A stretch of DNA of 64,000 nt from an uncultured Methylophaga sp. (lineage in GTDB: Bacteria > Pseudomonadota > Gammaproteobacteria > GCF-002020875). Positions 51,116 to 60,273 of the stretch are shown piece by piece. The number at the start of each line of letters is the position of its first letter. Position 1 is the first letter of the stretch. The notes below the pieces were generated by a model. That model had not been told where the DNA came from, did not search any database, and worked only from the letters and a program-made list of their open reading frames with translations. The stretch spans positions 1 to 64,000 of the forward strand of contig CALEHW010000014.1 in assembly GCA_937877715.1 (NCBI GenBank), given 5' to 3'. The translations under genes and the position numbers were made by a program.

Positions 51116-51342
51116 GAAGTTTTACCCATATCCATCTCGGCAAATAGAGCCAGGGTGCGTTTGGCTTCACTCTCACTAACTTTGCTCAGTGCATACCCAA
51201 CATGGAGTAGTACATAATCCCCAATGGTCACATCATCAACCAAGGCAAGGGAGATCTCTTTTTGAATCCCATCCAGAGAGACGGTTGCTGTCTTGTTGTT
51301 AGTGGCAATCTTGGTTATCTGAACCGGCAGGGCAAGGCACAT
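51112..51342 (-). CDS. hypC: Hydrogenase maturation chaperone HypC
   Basis: A 76-residue protein of the HypC/HupF family. The N-terminal MCLALPVQI provides the cysteine that coordinates iron once the initiator methionine is removed. The GDYVLLHVGYALSKVSESEA segment is typical. It works with HypD to build the Fe centre and delivers it to the large subunit. It lies 18 bases downstream of hypB and overlaps hypD by four bases. Confidence 0.97.
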   Translation of the reverse strand: MCLALPVQITKIATNNKTATVSLDGIQKEISLALVDDVTIGDYVLLHVGYALSKVSESEAKRTLALFAEMDMGKTS

Positions 51343-51360
51343 AACTTATTCAGTGGCTCC

Positions 51361-52164
51361 TTAATGCTGGTGCGGCCTGTTCTCTGATTGTGAAGTGTGG
51401 CCCCTGTTGTGGTCACCACTACGATACTGCTTCAGTGCACTGCGAAGCCACTGAACCCACTGCTCTATCTGGTCCCCATCTCTGGATGAGAGCGCGATGA
51501 CCTCAGCAGGGTTTGAAAGTTGGCGTAGGTTCTGCTCCGCATGGTCTGGATCAAAATCGTCCAGGTGTGGCAGCAGATCGGTCTTGGTTAGCAACATCAG
51601 ATCTGTGGTGCGGAAGATCACAGGATATTTGGCCGGTTTGTCATCCCCCTCCGTTACTGATAGCAGGGTGATATTGAGGTGTTGTCCCAGATCGAAGCTG
51701 GCAGGACAGACCAGGTTGCCTATGTTCTCAATAAACAGAATGTCCAACCCCTCAATAGATATATGGTGGAGCGCATCATGAACCATATGGGCATCGAGGT
51801 GGCATGCACTTCCGGTAGATATTTGGTAGGCGGGAACCCCTTTCTGGCGTATACGATTGGCATCATTTTCGGTCTCCAGGTCTCCCTCGATCACACCAAT
51901 CTGTAGTACATCCCCCAAGGCATCAATTGTTGCCTCCAGCAGTGCTGTCTTACCAGAGCCGGGCGAGGACATCAAATTTATAGTCAATACCTGATGACGG
52001 TCAAGATGTTCCCGATTATGTATTGCCTGATGGTTATTTTCGTGGAGCAGATTCTGCAGGACCTCAACCGTCTCACTACCACTATCGGTATGAGCAAGTT
52101 CCCCATCCTGCGTAACCAGATGTTCATTACCCGGCGTGATGTTGCATCCACAGCTATTGCACAT
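51361..52164 (-). CDS. hypB: Hydrogenase nickel-insertion GTPase HypB
   Basis: The start is the ATG at 52164, giving 267 residues beginning MCNSCGCNITPGN, the high-affinity metal site; the open frame extends 67 codons further but overlaps hypA and lacks homology. The P-loop is NLMSSPGSGKTALLE near residue 70. The switch and metal-binding parts are VIEGDLETENDANRI, STGSACHLDAHMV and FIENIGNLVCPASFDLG. There is no long polyhistidine region, only scattered histidines at the C-terminus, so nickel storage is limited. Confidence 0.97.
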   Translation of the reverse strand: MCNSCGCNITPGNEHLVTQDGELAHTDSGSETVEVLQNLLHENNHQAIHNREHLDRHQVLTINLMSSPGSGKTALLEATIDALGDVLQIGVIEGDLETENDANRIRQKGVPAYQISTGSACHLDAHMVHDALHHISIEGLDILFIENIGNLVCPASFDLGQHLNITLLSVTEGDDKPAKYPVIFRTTDLMLLTKTDLLPHLDDFDPDHAEQNLRQLSNPAEVIALSSRDGDQIEQWVQWLRSALKQYRSGDHNRGHTSQSENRPHQH

Positions 52165-52168
52165 AACT

Positions 52169-52513
52169 CTATCTCTCCAGTTCAATGCTGCGTAGCAGCA
52201 TCTCATCTCCACTGATAAGTTTTGTTCTCCACTCTCCACAGTGGCCACATACCAGTTTGCTTGTGGTTGCCTCGCTCTGCCGGTCACAGCTATCACACTG
52301 GATGATAATCGGCATTTCCTCAATGTCCAGTTCCGCAGAGGATGCAATGGTGTCGGCACTGGCAATGCCCCAGCTACTTTGTAGTAGTGAGATCTCTACC
52401 CCTGACAGAGCCCCAACCTGTAGATGTACTACGGTAACAGAGTGGGCATCGCGCTGTTTGGCAATATCCTCCACCTGAGAGAGTATGGAACGACAGATGG
52501 AGAGCTCATGCAT
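52169..52513 (-). CDS. hypA: Hydrogenase nickel-incorporation protein HypA
   Basis: A 114-residue nickel chaperone. The N-terminal MHELSICRSILSQVED has His2, which binds nickel. The zinc site has two CxxC pairs, CDSCDRQ and CGHCGEW, near residues 73-93. It begins the maturation operon hypA-B-C-D-(membrane)-E-X-F. The divergent hupE and hydrogenase genes start 86 bases away, so both units share a control region (52514-52599) in which I see no confident operator. Confidence 0.97.
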   Translation of the reverse strand: MHELSICRSILSQVEDIAKQRDAHSVTVVHLQVGALSGVEISLLQSSWGIASADTIASSAELDIEEMPIIIQCDSCDRQSEATTSKLVCGHCGEWRTKLISGDEMLLRSIELER

Positions 52514-52599
52514 GGATTATCTTCAATAGAGGCGGACATTGCTGCTGGATCATGAATTTGTTGAACTTATCACGGTTTAGGGTAATCTATCAGGGAAAT

Positions 52600-52974
52600 A
52601 TGGCGAATCTATTATTTACAGGTTGTTTATCTCTTGCTCTGCTATTGTCAGCGGCGGCAGATGCTCATACAGGGGTTGAGCTTACAAACAGATTTATGGA
52701 TGGGTTGACCCACCCAGTTACCGGAATTGACCATCTGCTGCTGGCTCTTCTGGTTGGGGTATGGGCATATCGACGGGGTATAAGTATCTCTGGCCGGATT
52801 CTTGCTAACACCTTTACTTCAGCGGCTGTTTTGACCGCAGTTATTGTGCTGTCCGGGTGGCAGCCGCCTTATGCATATATCTTGGGTATGGTGTTATCAA
52901 CCATCTCTCTTATGGGGTGTGGCGCCATTCTTGGCCATCTTTTCAGAACACGACACCATCGACCAGAGTACTGA
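52600..52974 (+). CDS. hupE: Short HupE/UreJ-family membrane protein
   Basis: From the ATG at 52600 (AGGGAAAT before it) the product is 124 residues. A signal peptide ends at AAADAHTG, typical for HupE, followed by the family block GLTHPVTGIDHLLLALLVGVWAYRRG. Two or three further helices follow. HupE and UreJ proteins are thought to carry nickel; this one is about one third shorter than the usual 190 residues, lacking the last helices, and ends in RTRHHRPEY. It precedes the hydrogenase genes by 45 bases, consistent with nickel supply. I see no obvious frameshift remnant of the missing part. Confidence 0.8.
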   Translation: MANLLFTGCLSLALLLSAAADAHTGVELTNRFMDGLTHPVTGIDHLLLALLVGVWAYRRGISISGRILANTFTSAAVLTAVIVLSGWQPPYAYILGMVLSTISLMGCGAILGHLFRTRHHRPEY

Positions 52975-53019
52975 CGGGTTTTTTCTTGCAATGGTGGGGT
53001 TGAAGGATATGATCGAGCT

Positions 53020-54141
53020 ATGGGTAATGGAGATGACCCCCAATTTCTTCCTCTCACTCAGCTCGAGAGACTGCTGCGCTCCCTGCGGGATGCGGGATAT
53101 GATTGTATCGGGCCACAACTGAAGGATGGGGCCATTCTCTATCAGTCACTGGAATCAATCCATGATCTGCCACATGGCTTATCCGATCTACAATCACCGG
53201 GCAGCTATCGTCTGACCGAGAACCAAGGGGGCCGTCTCTTCGACTGGGCTAATGGCCCTAGCTCTCTTAAGCCGCTTATCTTTCCTCCCCATGAAAATCT
53301 CTGGAGAGCCAATAAGGGGTCCGATGGGGGAATTGAGTTTAGTTCCTATACACCAGATATCGCTCCGCTTGCAGTTCTGGGGGTGCGGGCATGTGATCTT
53401 GCGGCGATGGAGAGGATGGATCACCATTTTCTGCGCCCCGAAAAACAGGACCCCTGGTACAGAAAGAGGAGGGAAAGCCTTCTGCTGATTGTGGTCAACT
53501 GTAGTCACCCCTCCGACAATTGTTTCTGTACATCGACTGGAACCGGACCAGAGTCACGCAGCGGTTATGACCTTAGACTCCATGAGCTGGACGATGGCTT
53601 TCTGATCGATGCCGCAACCGATAGGGGGGAGGAGATACTTCAGAAGCTGGAGCTGTCTCCAGCCGCTCAACAGATGGTTGAGGAGGCGAAGGAGGAGTTG
53701 GAGAGGGCTGCTACCGTACAGGGGCAGGCAGTTGCAGTAGATGATTTTCGCCCCATCTTTTCCGGCCGTGAGGATGACCCAATATGGGAACGTATAGCAG
53801 AACGCTGCCTTGGTTGTGGAAACTGTACTGCGGTCTGCCCCACCTGTTTCTGTCACCGTGAGGAGAAGATTCCAACGCTGAGCCTGGATAGTAGCACCCA
53901 CCAACGAGTGTGGGACTCCTGTTTCACTGCGGAGCACAGCATGCTCCATGGACAGCCGGTACGTAGAGAGATTCGTGAGCGTTATCGTCAATGGCTGACT
54001 CACAAATTGGCAGGGTGGCATGACCAGTTCGGGGAGAGTGGGTGTGTGGGTTGTGGCCGTTGTATTACCTGGTGTCCGGTAGGGATCAACCTGGTTGCTG
54101 AGTCAGCGGCATTTGCAGTTCCGGAAGAGGGAGTGGAGTGA
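53020..54141 (+). CDS. hydB: Group 3b [NiFe] hydrogenase iron-sulfur subunit (HydB/HyhB)
   Basis: A 373-residue cytoplasmic electron-transfer subunit of the NAD(P)-linked hydrogenase/sulfhydrogenase type, related to anaerobic sulfite reductase subunit A. It has a variable N-terminal domain with LGVRACDLAAMERMDHHF. Two [4Fe-4S] motifs follow near the C-terminus: CLGCGNCTAVCPTCFC and GCVGCGRCITWCPVGIN. It relays electrons between the flavin subunit and the small subunit. It is the first of four subunit genes, all overlapping or touching. Confidence 0.93.
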   Translation: MGNGDDPQFLPLTQLERLLRSLRDAGYDCIGPQLKDGAILYQSLESIHDLPHGLSDLQSPGSYRLTENQGGRLFDWANGPSSLKPLIFPPHENLWRANKGSDGGIEFSSYTPDIAPLAVLGVRACDLAAMERMDHHFLRPEKQDPWYRKRRESLLLIVVNCSHPSDNCFCTSTGTGPESRSGYDLRLHELDDGFLIDAATDRGEEILQKLELSPAAQQMVEEAKEELERAATVQGQAVAVDDFRPIFSGREDDPIWERIAERCLGCGNCTAVCPTCFCHREEKIPTLSLDSSTHQRVWDSCFTAEHSMLHGQPVRREIRERYRQWLTHKLAGWHDQFGESGCVGCGRCITWCPVGINLVAESAAFAVPEEGVE

Positions 54142-54977
54142 TGGTGTCCAGATCTGGGGTTCCAATGGAGGCGGAGATTGTCGAGCGCCTGCAGGAGAGT
54201 GAGTCAGTCTTCACCCTTCGCCTGCGTCTGCTGGATGAGCAGCAGCGGCACAACTACCGATTTGAGCCGGGACAGTTCAATATGGTCTACCTTCATGGTG
54301 TTGGTGAGGTGGCCATCTCTATCGTATCCGATGAGAGTAACAGACATCTGCTGAACCATACCATTCGTGCGGTCGGGCGGGTAACGCGAGGGCTGGAGCA
54401 GATGCAGAAGGGGGATGTGATCGGACTGCGTGGCCCCTTTGGTCGGGGCTGGCCGATGGAGCAGGCGAGGGGGCGTGACATCGTTATTATCACCGGAGGG
54501 GTAGGATGCGCTCCGGTTGTATCTGCCCTGGCGCACATTAATCGTCGCCGAAAACATTTTGGTCGGGTAGCCATTGTGGAGGGGGTTCGTCACCGCAGGG
54601 ATCTGATCTATCCAGACCGTTTTGCACGCTGGCAGAGAATGGACGATACCCAGATACTGCTCTGTACCAGCGAGCCATCTGCCCCCTGGCCCTGGCACAC
54701 GGATCGGGTGACGGAGCATCTGGGGAAGATGGATATCGACCCCTCTGGGGCATTGGTGCTACTCTGTGGTCCTGAGGGGATGATGATCTCTGCGGCAAGG
54801 GTGCTACAGGAGTTGGGTATTGATGAGTCATCAATATGGCTCAGCATGGAGCGTAACATGCAGTGTGGAGAGGGGTTTTGTGGCCACTGCCAGATTGGCA
54901 GCTATTTTGTCTGCAGGGACGGTCCGGTATTCAACTGGACGGAGATCCGCGAGCTGCTTGCGGTGAAGGGGATCTGA
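54141..54977 (+). CDS. hydG: Group 3b hydrogenase flavin/NAD(P) subunit (HydG/HyhG)
   Basis: About 278 residues from the ATG at 54141 (TGATG overlap with hydB; a GTG at 54138 is possible). A ferredoxin-reductase-like FAD domain has YRFEPGQFNMVYLHGVGEV, and the NAD(P) domain has IVIITGGVGCAPVVSAL. The C-terminal cysteines MQCGEGFCGHCQIGSYFVC bind a [2Fe-2S] cluster, as in dihydroorotate dehydrogenase electron-transfer subunits. It exchanges electrons with NAD(P)+. It overlaps hydD by one base. Confidence 0.94.
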   Translation: MVSRSGVPMEAEIVERLQESESVFTLRLRLLDEQQRHNYRFEPGQFNMVYLHGVGEVAISIVSDESNRHLLNHTIRAVGRVTRGLEQMQKGDVIGLRGPFGRGWPMEQARGRDIVIITGGVGCAPVVSALAHINRRRKHFGRVAIVEGVRHRRDLIYPDRFARWQRMDDTQILLCTSEPSAPWPWHTDRVTEHLGKMDIDPSGALVLLCGPEGMMISAARVLQELGIDESSIWLSMERNMQCGEGFCGHCQIGSYFVCRDGPVFNWTEIRELLAVKGI

Positions 54978-55741
54978 TGGGAAAGCCACGAATTTCAGTC
55001 CATAAGTTCAGCTCCTGTGATGGCTGTCAGCTCGCCTTTTTCAATCTGGGGGAGGATCTGATAACACTTGCCGGGCAGGTAGAGATAGTCCACTTTGCGG
55101 AGGCCGGGATGGTTGCCCCCGAGGCTGAGGTGAAGGTCGCTTTTGTGGAGGGAAGTATCTCGACACCAGATGATCTTGAACGTATCGAGGGGATTCGTGA
55201 GCGCTCTGAGCTGTTGATTACAATAGGAGCCTGTGCCACCTCTGGTGGTATCCAGGCGCTAAGGAACATGAGGGGAAATGGGTGGAGAGAGAGCCTCTAC
55301 GCATCCCCGGAATTCATCCAGACATTGGACTACTCCACCCCGATCTCGGCCCATGTCAGAGTTGACCTTGAGTTGTGGGGCTGCCCAATCAGTTCAGAGC
55401 AGATACTGCATGTTGTGAGTGATCTGTTGCGTGGGGTGGTGCCGTCCGCCAGTGATGAGACCCTGTGCCAGAGCTGCAAACGGAGCGGTGCCGTCTGCAC
55501 CCTAGTCTCTGCCGGGAGGCCATGTATGGGGCCTGTGACCCGTGCCGGATGTGGGGCAGTCTGTCCACGGTTTGGGCGGGACTGCTATGGCTGTACTGGG
55601 CCAGTATCAATCCTAAACACCTCTTCCATGGTACACTGTTTTGAGGGGCTCGGGCTGTTGCCTGATGAGGTGGAGCAGCGTTTCCGAATGATTCACTCTG
55701 CCACCCCGCAGTTTCGAAAACTGGAGGAGTCAAATGGCTGA
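54977..55741 (+). CDS. hydD: Group 3b [NiFe] hydrogenase small subunit (HydD/HyhS)
   Basis: The start is the ATG at 54977 overlapping the hydG stop; upstream in-frame codons belong to hydG. The 254-residue product opens KPRISVHKFSSCDGCQLAFF, with the proximal cluster cysteines, and has FVEGSISTPDDLERI and ITIGACATSGG. The distal part carries CQSCKRSGAVC and RAGCGAVCPRFGRDCYGC for further clusters. No twin-arginine signal is present, so the enzyme is cytoplasmic. Confidence 0.95.
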   Translation: MGKPRISVHKFSSCDGCQLAFFNLGEDLITLAGQVEIVHFAEAGMVAPEAEVKVAFVEGSISTPDDLERIEGIRERSELLITIGACATSGGIQALRNMRGNGWRESLYASPEFIQTLDYSTPISAHVRVDLELWGCPISSEQILHVVSDLLRGVVPSASDETLCQSCKRSGAVCTLVSAGRPCMGPVTRAGCGAVCPRFGRDCYGCTGPVSILNTSSMVHCFEGLGLLPDEVEQRFRMIHSATPQFRKLEESNG

Positions 55742-57035
55742 TTCAGATCGCACCATCCGCATTGAGGTTCCCATTCTGGCGCGGGTTGAGGGTGAGGGGG
55801 CGCTTGATCTGGTAATCCACGGAGAGCAGATCGACTCTCTCTCCCTGAGAATTTATGAGCCACCACGTTTTTTCGAGAAGTTTCTGGAGGGGAGATCAGT
55901 TACAGAGGTGCCGGAGATGGTGGCACGGATCTGCGGGATCTGCCCGGTTGCCTACCAGATGAGTGCAGTGCAGGCGCTGGAGGGGCTGTTTGGGGTTGAG
56001 GTAACGCCATGGGTCAGGGATATGCGCCGGCTCTTCTATTGTGGAGAATGGATTCAGAGCCATAGCCTTCACATACACCTTCTTGCCGCCCCCGATTTTC
56101 TCGGTTACGAGAGTGCCATAGCCATGGCAGGGGAGTATGGAGATGAGGTGAGAAGAGGGTTACGGCTACAGGGTCTGGGTAATCGTATTATTGCACTACT
56201 GGGGGGGCGGTCGGTCCACCCGGTTGGGGCCCGTATCGGCGGCTTTCACCATGCGCCTCCCAGTGATGAGGCGGAGAGTCTGCTAGTTGAGGTGAGAGAG
56301 GGGGTGGTGGATGCCGAAGAGCTGTTGCGCTGGTTGGTAATGCTGGATCTGCCTGACTATGAACAGGAGTTCACCAGTGTCGCTCTCAGGAGTGGTGACC
56401 GTTATCCGATGATGGAGGGTAAGATCGTCTCTGACCATGGGTTGGAGATCCCTATATCCGATTTCGAATCACATTTCACCGAATCTCAGGTTCCGCACTC
56501 CACCGCATTTCACTCACATCTGGATGGGAAACCATATCTGGTTGGCCCACTTGCCCGCATCAATCTCAATTTTGACCAGCTGCCACCTGCCGTTATTGCT
56601 CTGTGTGGTGAATTGGGCATCCACTTTCCCAGCAGGAATATGTTCCATAGCCTGATTGCACGTGCAGTCGAACTCCTGGTTACCCTTCATGAGGCGGCGG
56701 ATCTGCTCTCCTCCTACCAGCTGCCGGAGCGCCCATGGAGTGATTTCACTCCGCGCGAGGGGGTTGCGTTCGGGGCAACCTGCGCCCCCCGTGGAATCCT
56801 CTGGCACCGTTACCAAGTGGATGGTTCCGGAAAGGTGCTCTCTGCGACAATTGTTCCCCCAACTAGCCAGAATCAGGCCCGTATTGAGGAGGATCTCAGG
56901 TCATCACTGGAGAGCTTTGGTCTGGAGAGGGATGAGGAGGAGATCAAGCTGTATGGAGAGAAGGTGATTCGTAACTACGATCCTTGCATCTCCTGCGCAA
57001 CCCATTTCCTCAGCCTTAAGGTAGAGAGGAGATGA
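55734..57035 (+). CDS. hydA: Group 3b [NiFe] hydrogenase large subunit (HydA/HyhL)
   Basis: A 433-residue catalytic subunit. The N-terminal nickel ligands are in ARICGICPVAYQMSAVQA near residue 65 and the C-terminal ones in NYDPCISCATHFLSLKV. The tail of nine residues after the histidine is expected to be removed by the protease encoded next. The gene overlaps hydD by eight bases. Together with hydBGD it fits the NADP-linked bidirectional group 3b. Confidence 0.96.
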   Translation: MADSDRTIRIEVPILARVEGEGALDLVIHGEQIDSLSLRIYEPPRFFEKFLEGRSVTEVPEMVARICGICPVAYQMSAVQALEGLFGVEVTPWVRDMRRLFYCGEWIQSHSLHIHLLAAPDFLGYESAIAMAGEYGDEVRRGLRLQGLGNRIIALLGGRSVHPVGARIGGFHHAPPSDEAESLLVEVREGVVDAEELLRWLVMLDLPDYEQEFTSVALRSGDRYPMMEGKIVSDHGLEIPISDFESHFTESQVPHSTAFHSHLDGKPYLVGPLARINLNFDQLPPAVIALCGELGIHFPSRNMFHSLIARAVELLVTLHEAADLLSSYQLPERPWSDFTPREGVAFGATCAPRGILWHRYQVDGSGKVLSATIVPPTSQNQARIEEDLRSSLESFGLERDEEEIKLYGEKVIRNYDPCISCATHFLSLKVERR

Positions 57036-57481
57036 GTCGGCCTGATGTTGCTGTAATAGGTATCGGCAGCCCCTTCGGGGGGGATCGGCTGGGTTTGGAG
57101 CTGGTGCACCATCTGCAGATGGATGGGGGCAGGGTAGAGGGGGTTGATTATCTGGTTGAGGATCGACCAGGCCTCTCACTTATTGAGTTGATGCAAGGCT
57201 ACCGACAGGTGATTCTGGTGGATGCCATCCTCTCTGATGATGGAGAGGCGGGCTCAGTCCGTCATCTGGATCAACAGCAGCTGACGGAGCTCTCACAGAA
57301 TGGTATCTCCAGCCATGTTGCCGGTGTTGCGGAGGCAGTTGCACTAGGGGCGGCACTGGATGATCTTCCCCGGCAGCTTGATCTTGTTGGGGTTGAGATA
57401 AGAGGATATGAGGAGGATATGTTTCCCGACCTATTGAACAGGGTTGGTGAGGAGGTTGGGGCGCTACTCTCTGTGGAATAG
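57032..57481 (+). CDS. Hydrogenase maturation protease
   Basis: A 149-residue endopeptidase of the HycI/HyaD fold. It starts VAVIGIGSPFGGDRLGLELV, with nickel-sensing acidic residues (Asp after GG; Asp in VILVDAILSDDGEAGSV) and a late histidine in ISSHVAGVAEAVAL. It cuts the C-terminal tail of the large subunit after nickel insertion. The ATG follows AGAGAGGAG and overlaps the hydA stop by four bases. It ends three bases before the convergent dgt. Confidence 0.92.
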   Translation: MSRPDVAVIGIGSPFGGDRLGLELVHHLQMDGGRVEGVDYLVEDRPGLSLIELMQGYRQVILVDAILSDDGEAGSVRHLDQQQLTELSQNGISSHVAGVAEAVALGAALDDLPRQLDLVGVEIRGYEEDMFPDLLNRVGEEVGALLSVE

Positions 57482-57484
57482 GGC

Positions 57485-58648
57485 TCAGACTGTAGGTGCC
57501 GGGGAGTTGAAGAGTCGCTGATGTTCCGACAGGGCATAGCGATCAGTCATCCCGGCAATATAGTCGGCAACTATACGCGCACAGCTCTGTTCTCGCTGTT
57601 CTGGGCTCTCTCCCATGATCTGCCTGTATGGCTCGTCCGGCAGCAGTCTGGGCTCTTCCATGAATGTTTGGAATAGCTTAGTCAGGATTCGTTCTGCCTT
57701 TGCGCTCATGCGCATTACCCGATAGTGGCGATAGAGCTTCTCTCTGAGGAACTGTTTCATCTCAAGGTTAAGTTTGATCTGTTCTGCGCTGAAGCTGATT
57801 AGGGGGGTTGAATGGTTGCGAACATCATCGATGTTTTGGGGCGATGCGTTGGAGAGAGCCTCCTGGCTGTTCTCAATCAGATCGACTACCAGGCGGTTGA
57901 TCATGCGTCTCACCACCTCATGTATGGTGCGCCTCCGGTTTATCTGGGGGTGCTGCTGCACCACAATCTCGTACTGCTCCCGGAACAGGGGGATCTCTTT
58001 GAGTTGGTCGATAGTCAACAGCCCTGCGCGCAGACCATCGTCAATATCGTGATTATTGTAGGCAATCTGATCCGCCAGGTTGACCAGTTGAGCCTCAAGG
58101 CTGGGTTGGGTCTGGTTGAGAAAACGTTCCCCGATCTCCCCCGCTGTTCTTGCATTGGTGAGACTGCAGTGTTTCAGGATCCCCTCACGGGACTCAAAGG
58201 TGAGGTTAAGGCCGGGAAACAGAGCGTACCTCTCCTCCAGGTGCTCGACCACTCGAAGAGACTGGAAATTATGCTCAAATCCTCCATAGGGGCCCATACG
58301 GCGGTTGAGCACATCCTGCCCAGCGTGGCCAAATGGGGTGTGGCCAAGATCATGTGCCAGGGCTATAGCCTCAGTCAGATCCTCGTTTAGCCTCAGGGTT
58401 CGGGCAATGGAGCGGCTTATCTGTGCCACCTCGATGCTATGGGTGAGGCGGGTGCGGTAGAGATCACCCTCGTGGTTTACGAAGACTTGGGTCTTGTACT
58501 CCAGCCGTCGGAAGGCTGTGGAGTGGACGATACGGTCACGATCCCGCTGGAACGCACTTCTGTATTCAGGACCATCTTCCTGATGGATCCGTCCCCGGGT
58601 GGAGCTGTCGTGAGCTGCGTAGGGGGCGAGATTGCAGGGGTTAGCCAT
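57485..58648 (-). CDS. dgt: dGTPase-like HD-domain triphosphohydrolase
   Basis: A 387-residue enzyme of the deoxynucleoside triphosphate triphosphohydrolase family. Conserved blocks are [20 protein letters not shown], the HD metal site [19 protein letters not shown] near residue 93, and [19 protein letters not shown]. It breaks dNTPs into deoxynucleoside and triphosphate to keep pools balanced. It is the last gene of the minus-strand run pilQ-aroK-aroB-dgt, a common gammaproteobacterial neighbourhood. Confidence 0.95.
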   Translation of the reverse strand: MANPCNLAPYAAHDSSTRGRIHQEDGPEYRSAFQRDRDRIVHSTAFRRLEYKTQVFVNHEGDLYRTRLTHSIEVAQISRSIARTLRLNEDLTEAIALAHDLGHTPFGHAGQDVLNRRMGPYGGFEHNFQSLRVVEHLEERYALFPGLNLTFESREGILKHCSLTNARTAGEIGERFLNQTQPSLEAQLVNLADQIAYNNHDIDDGLRAGLLTIDQLKEIPLFREQYEIVVQQHPQINRRRTIHEVVRRMINRLVVDLIENSQEALSNASPQNIDDVRNHSTPLISFSAEQIKLNLEMKQFLREKLYRHYRVMRMSAKAERILTKLFQTFMEEPRLLPDEPYRQIMGESPEQREQSCARIVADYIAGMTDRYALSEHQRLFNSPAPTV

Positions 58649-58669
58649 GGGTGTGGGTAGTGGTTGGAG

Positions 58670-59755
58670 TCAGACTTTCCGGCGGCACTGGTCCAGGGTC
58701 TCGCGCAGTTTCTCCTGAGAAAACTGGTCTGTCACAACAGCCTCTCCAATACGTTTCTGCAGCACCAGATGTATCTTCCCGGCTTCAGCCTTCTTGTCGA
58801 CTGCCATCAACTCCATATAGCGAGAGCTCTGCAGCTCCGGGGGCCCAAGATCAGGGAGGTTGGCAGCTTTGATCAGATTTCGTAGACGTTCCAGATCATC
58901 CTCGTTGATCCACCCCAGATGCATTGAGAGGTCTGCTGCCATCACCATCCCTGCGGCAATAGCCTCTCCATGGAGCCACGCCCCATAGCCCATGCCGGCC
59001 TCAATAGCGTGGCCAAAGGTGTGTCCGGAGTTGAGTAGCGCACGCTGCCCCGCCTCCAGTTCATCAGCGGCGACCACCTCGGCCTTGTTTTCGCAGGAGC
59101 GCTGGATGGCGTAGGCGAGGGCATCACCATCCCGTGCCACCAGCTGCCCCATATGTTGCTCCAGCCACTGGAAAAATTTGGGGTCGCGGATAAGACCATA
59201 TTTGATGACCTCGGCCAGCCCGGCACTCAGTTGTCGATCATCCAGAGTTGTGAGAGTGGTGGTGTCGGCAACCACACAGGAGGGCTGGTGAAAGGCGCCA
59301 ATCATGTTCTTTCCCAGTGGGTGGTTCACCCCGGTCTTGCCACCGACAGAGGAGTCGACCTGGGCGAGCAGGGTGGTTGGGATCTGGATGAAGTTGACAC
59401 CACGCTGATAGCTGGCCGCAGCGTAGCCGGTAATATCACCGACAACTCCACCTCCAAGTGCAACCAGGGTGCACTTGCGGTCAAAACGTTCTTTCAGCAA
59501 GGCGTCAAATATTGTGTTCCAGGTCTCCAGGTTCTTGTGCTGTTCGCCATCCGGCAGGATCACACTCTTCACCTGAAATTTTCTAAATGCCTCTTTGGCT
59601 TTCTCAAGGTAGAGTGGAGCGACAGTCTCATTGGTGACGATCATCACCTGGGTGCCATGAATATGTGGCTCCACCAGCTGCGGGTCACCCAAGAGATTGG
59701 CACCAATGTGGATGGGGTAGCTTCTTGTTCCCAGATCAACCTCAATTGTGTTCAT
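58670..59755 (-). CDS. aroB: 3-dehydroquinate synthase
   Basis: A 361-residue NAD- and zinc-dependent enzyme of the second shikimate step. The NAD-binding motif is [20 protein letters not shown] near residue 95. [19 protein letters not shown], the conserved ERK-type metal-ligand area and [20 protein letters not shown] with zinc histidines are all present. It overlaps aroK by four bases. Confidence 0.98.
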   Translation of the reverse strand: MNTIEVDLGTRSYPIHIGANLLGDPQLVEPHIHGTQVMIVTNETVAPLYLEKAKEAFRKFQVKSVILPDGEQHKNLETWNTIFDALLKERFDRKCTLVALGGGVVGDITGYAAASYQRGVNFIQIPTTLLAQVDSSVGGKTGVNHPLGKNMIGAFHQPSCVVADTTTLTTLDDRQLSAGLAEVIKYGLIRDPKFFQWLEQHMGQLVARDGDALAYAIQRSCENKAEVVAADELEAGQRALLNSGHTFGHAIEAGMGYGAWLHGEAIAAGMVMAADLSMHLGWINEDDLERLRNLIKAANLPDLGPPELQSSRYMELMAVDKKAEAGKIHLVLQKRIGEAVVTDQFSQEKLRETLDQCRRKV

Positions 59756-60273
59756 AATTTCTCAATCTTCTCGATCATCTCAGGTATTGCCTGTTGCACA
59801 GAGCGATCATCTGTATCGACCACAAGATCAGCAATCTCACGATAGAGTGGATCACGCTCTGTAAGTAGCTGTTGCAGCCGCTCTTTTGGGTTTTTGGTCT
59901 GCAGCAGCGGACGGTTACGATCCAGACGGGTACGTTTGTAGAGCTGATCAACGGTGGCATTGAGGTAGATGACGATGCCGCGGGCTGCCAGCCATCTGCG
60001 ATTTTCAGCATTCAATACGGCGCCTCCACCAGTTGCCAGCGTGATCCCCTTTTTTCTGGTCAGTTCATCAATGACGGCGCTTTCGCGATCGCGAAAGCCC
60101 TGCTCACCCTCAATATCAAAAATCGTGGGGATGGAGACTCCGGTGCGCTTCTCGATCTCATGGTCGCTATCGAGAAACTCCTTACCCATCGACTCGGCCA
60201 ACCGTCTGCCGATGGTTGATTTTCCTGCACCCATCAACCCGACTAGGAAGATGTTTTTTGTTGTTCTGCTCAA
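59752..60273 (-). CDS. aroK: Shikimate kinase
   Basis: A 173-residue kinase that phosphorylates shikimate. The P-loop is [15 protein letters not shown] at residues 13-27. The shikimate-binding Asp is in [13 protein letters not shown] and the GG motif in [15 protein letters not shown]. The adenine/LID region has [16 protein letters not shown]. It overlaps pilQ upstream and aroB downstream by four bases each, the classical pilQ-aroK-aroB order. Confidence 0.98.
   Translation of the reverse strand: MSRTTKNIFLVGLMGAGKSTIGRRLAESMGKEFLDSDHEIEKRTGVSIPTIFDIEGEQGFRDRESAVIDELTRKKGITLATGGGAVLNAENRRWLAARGIVIYLNATVDQLYKRTRLDRNRPLLQTKNPKERLQQLLTERDPLYREIADLVVDTDDRSVQQAIPEMIEKIEKL

Noticed and set aside
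52165..52365. N-terminal extension of HypB
   Set aside because: It overlaps hypA in another frame and lacks homology; MCNSCGC at 52164 is the true metal-binding start.
52561..52588. TTGAAC and TAATCT, 16 bases apart, before hupE
   Set aside because: Weak match and would start transcription almost at the ATG; no oxygen- or sulfur-regulator site seen in 52514-52599.
54863..54976. Upstream in-frame extension of the hydrogenase small subunit
   Set aside because: These 38 codons overlap hydG; the family N-terminus starts at the ATG at 54977 in a one-base stop/start overlap.
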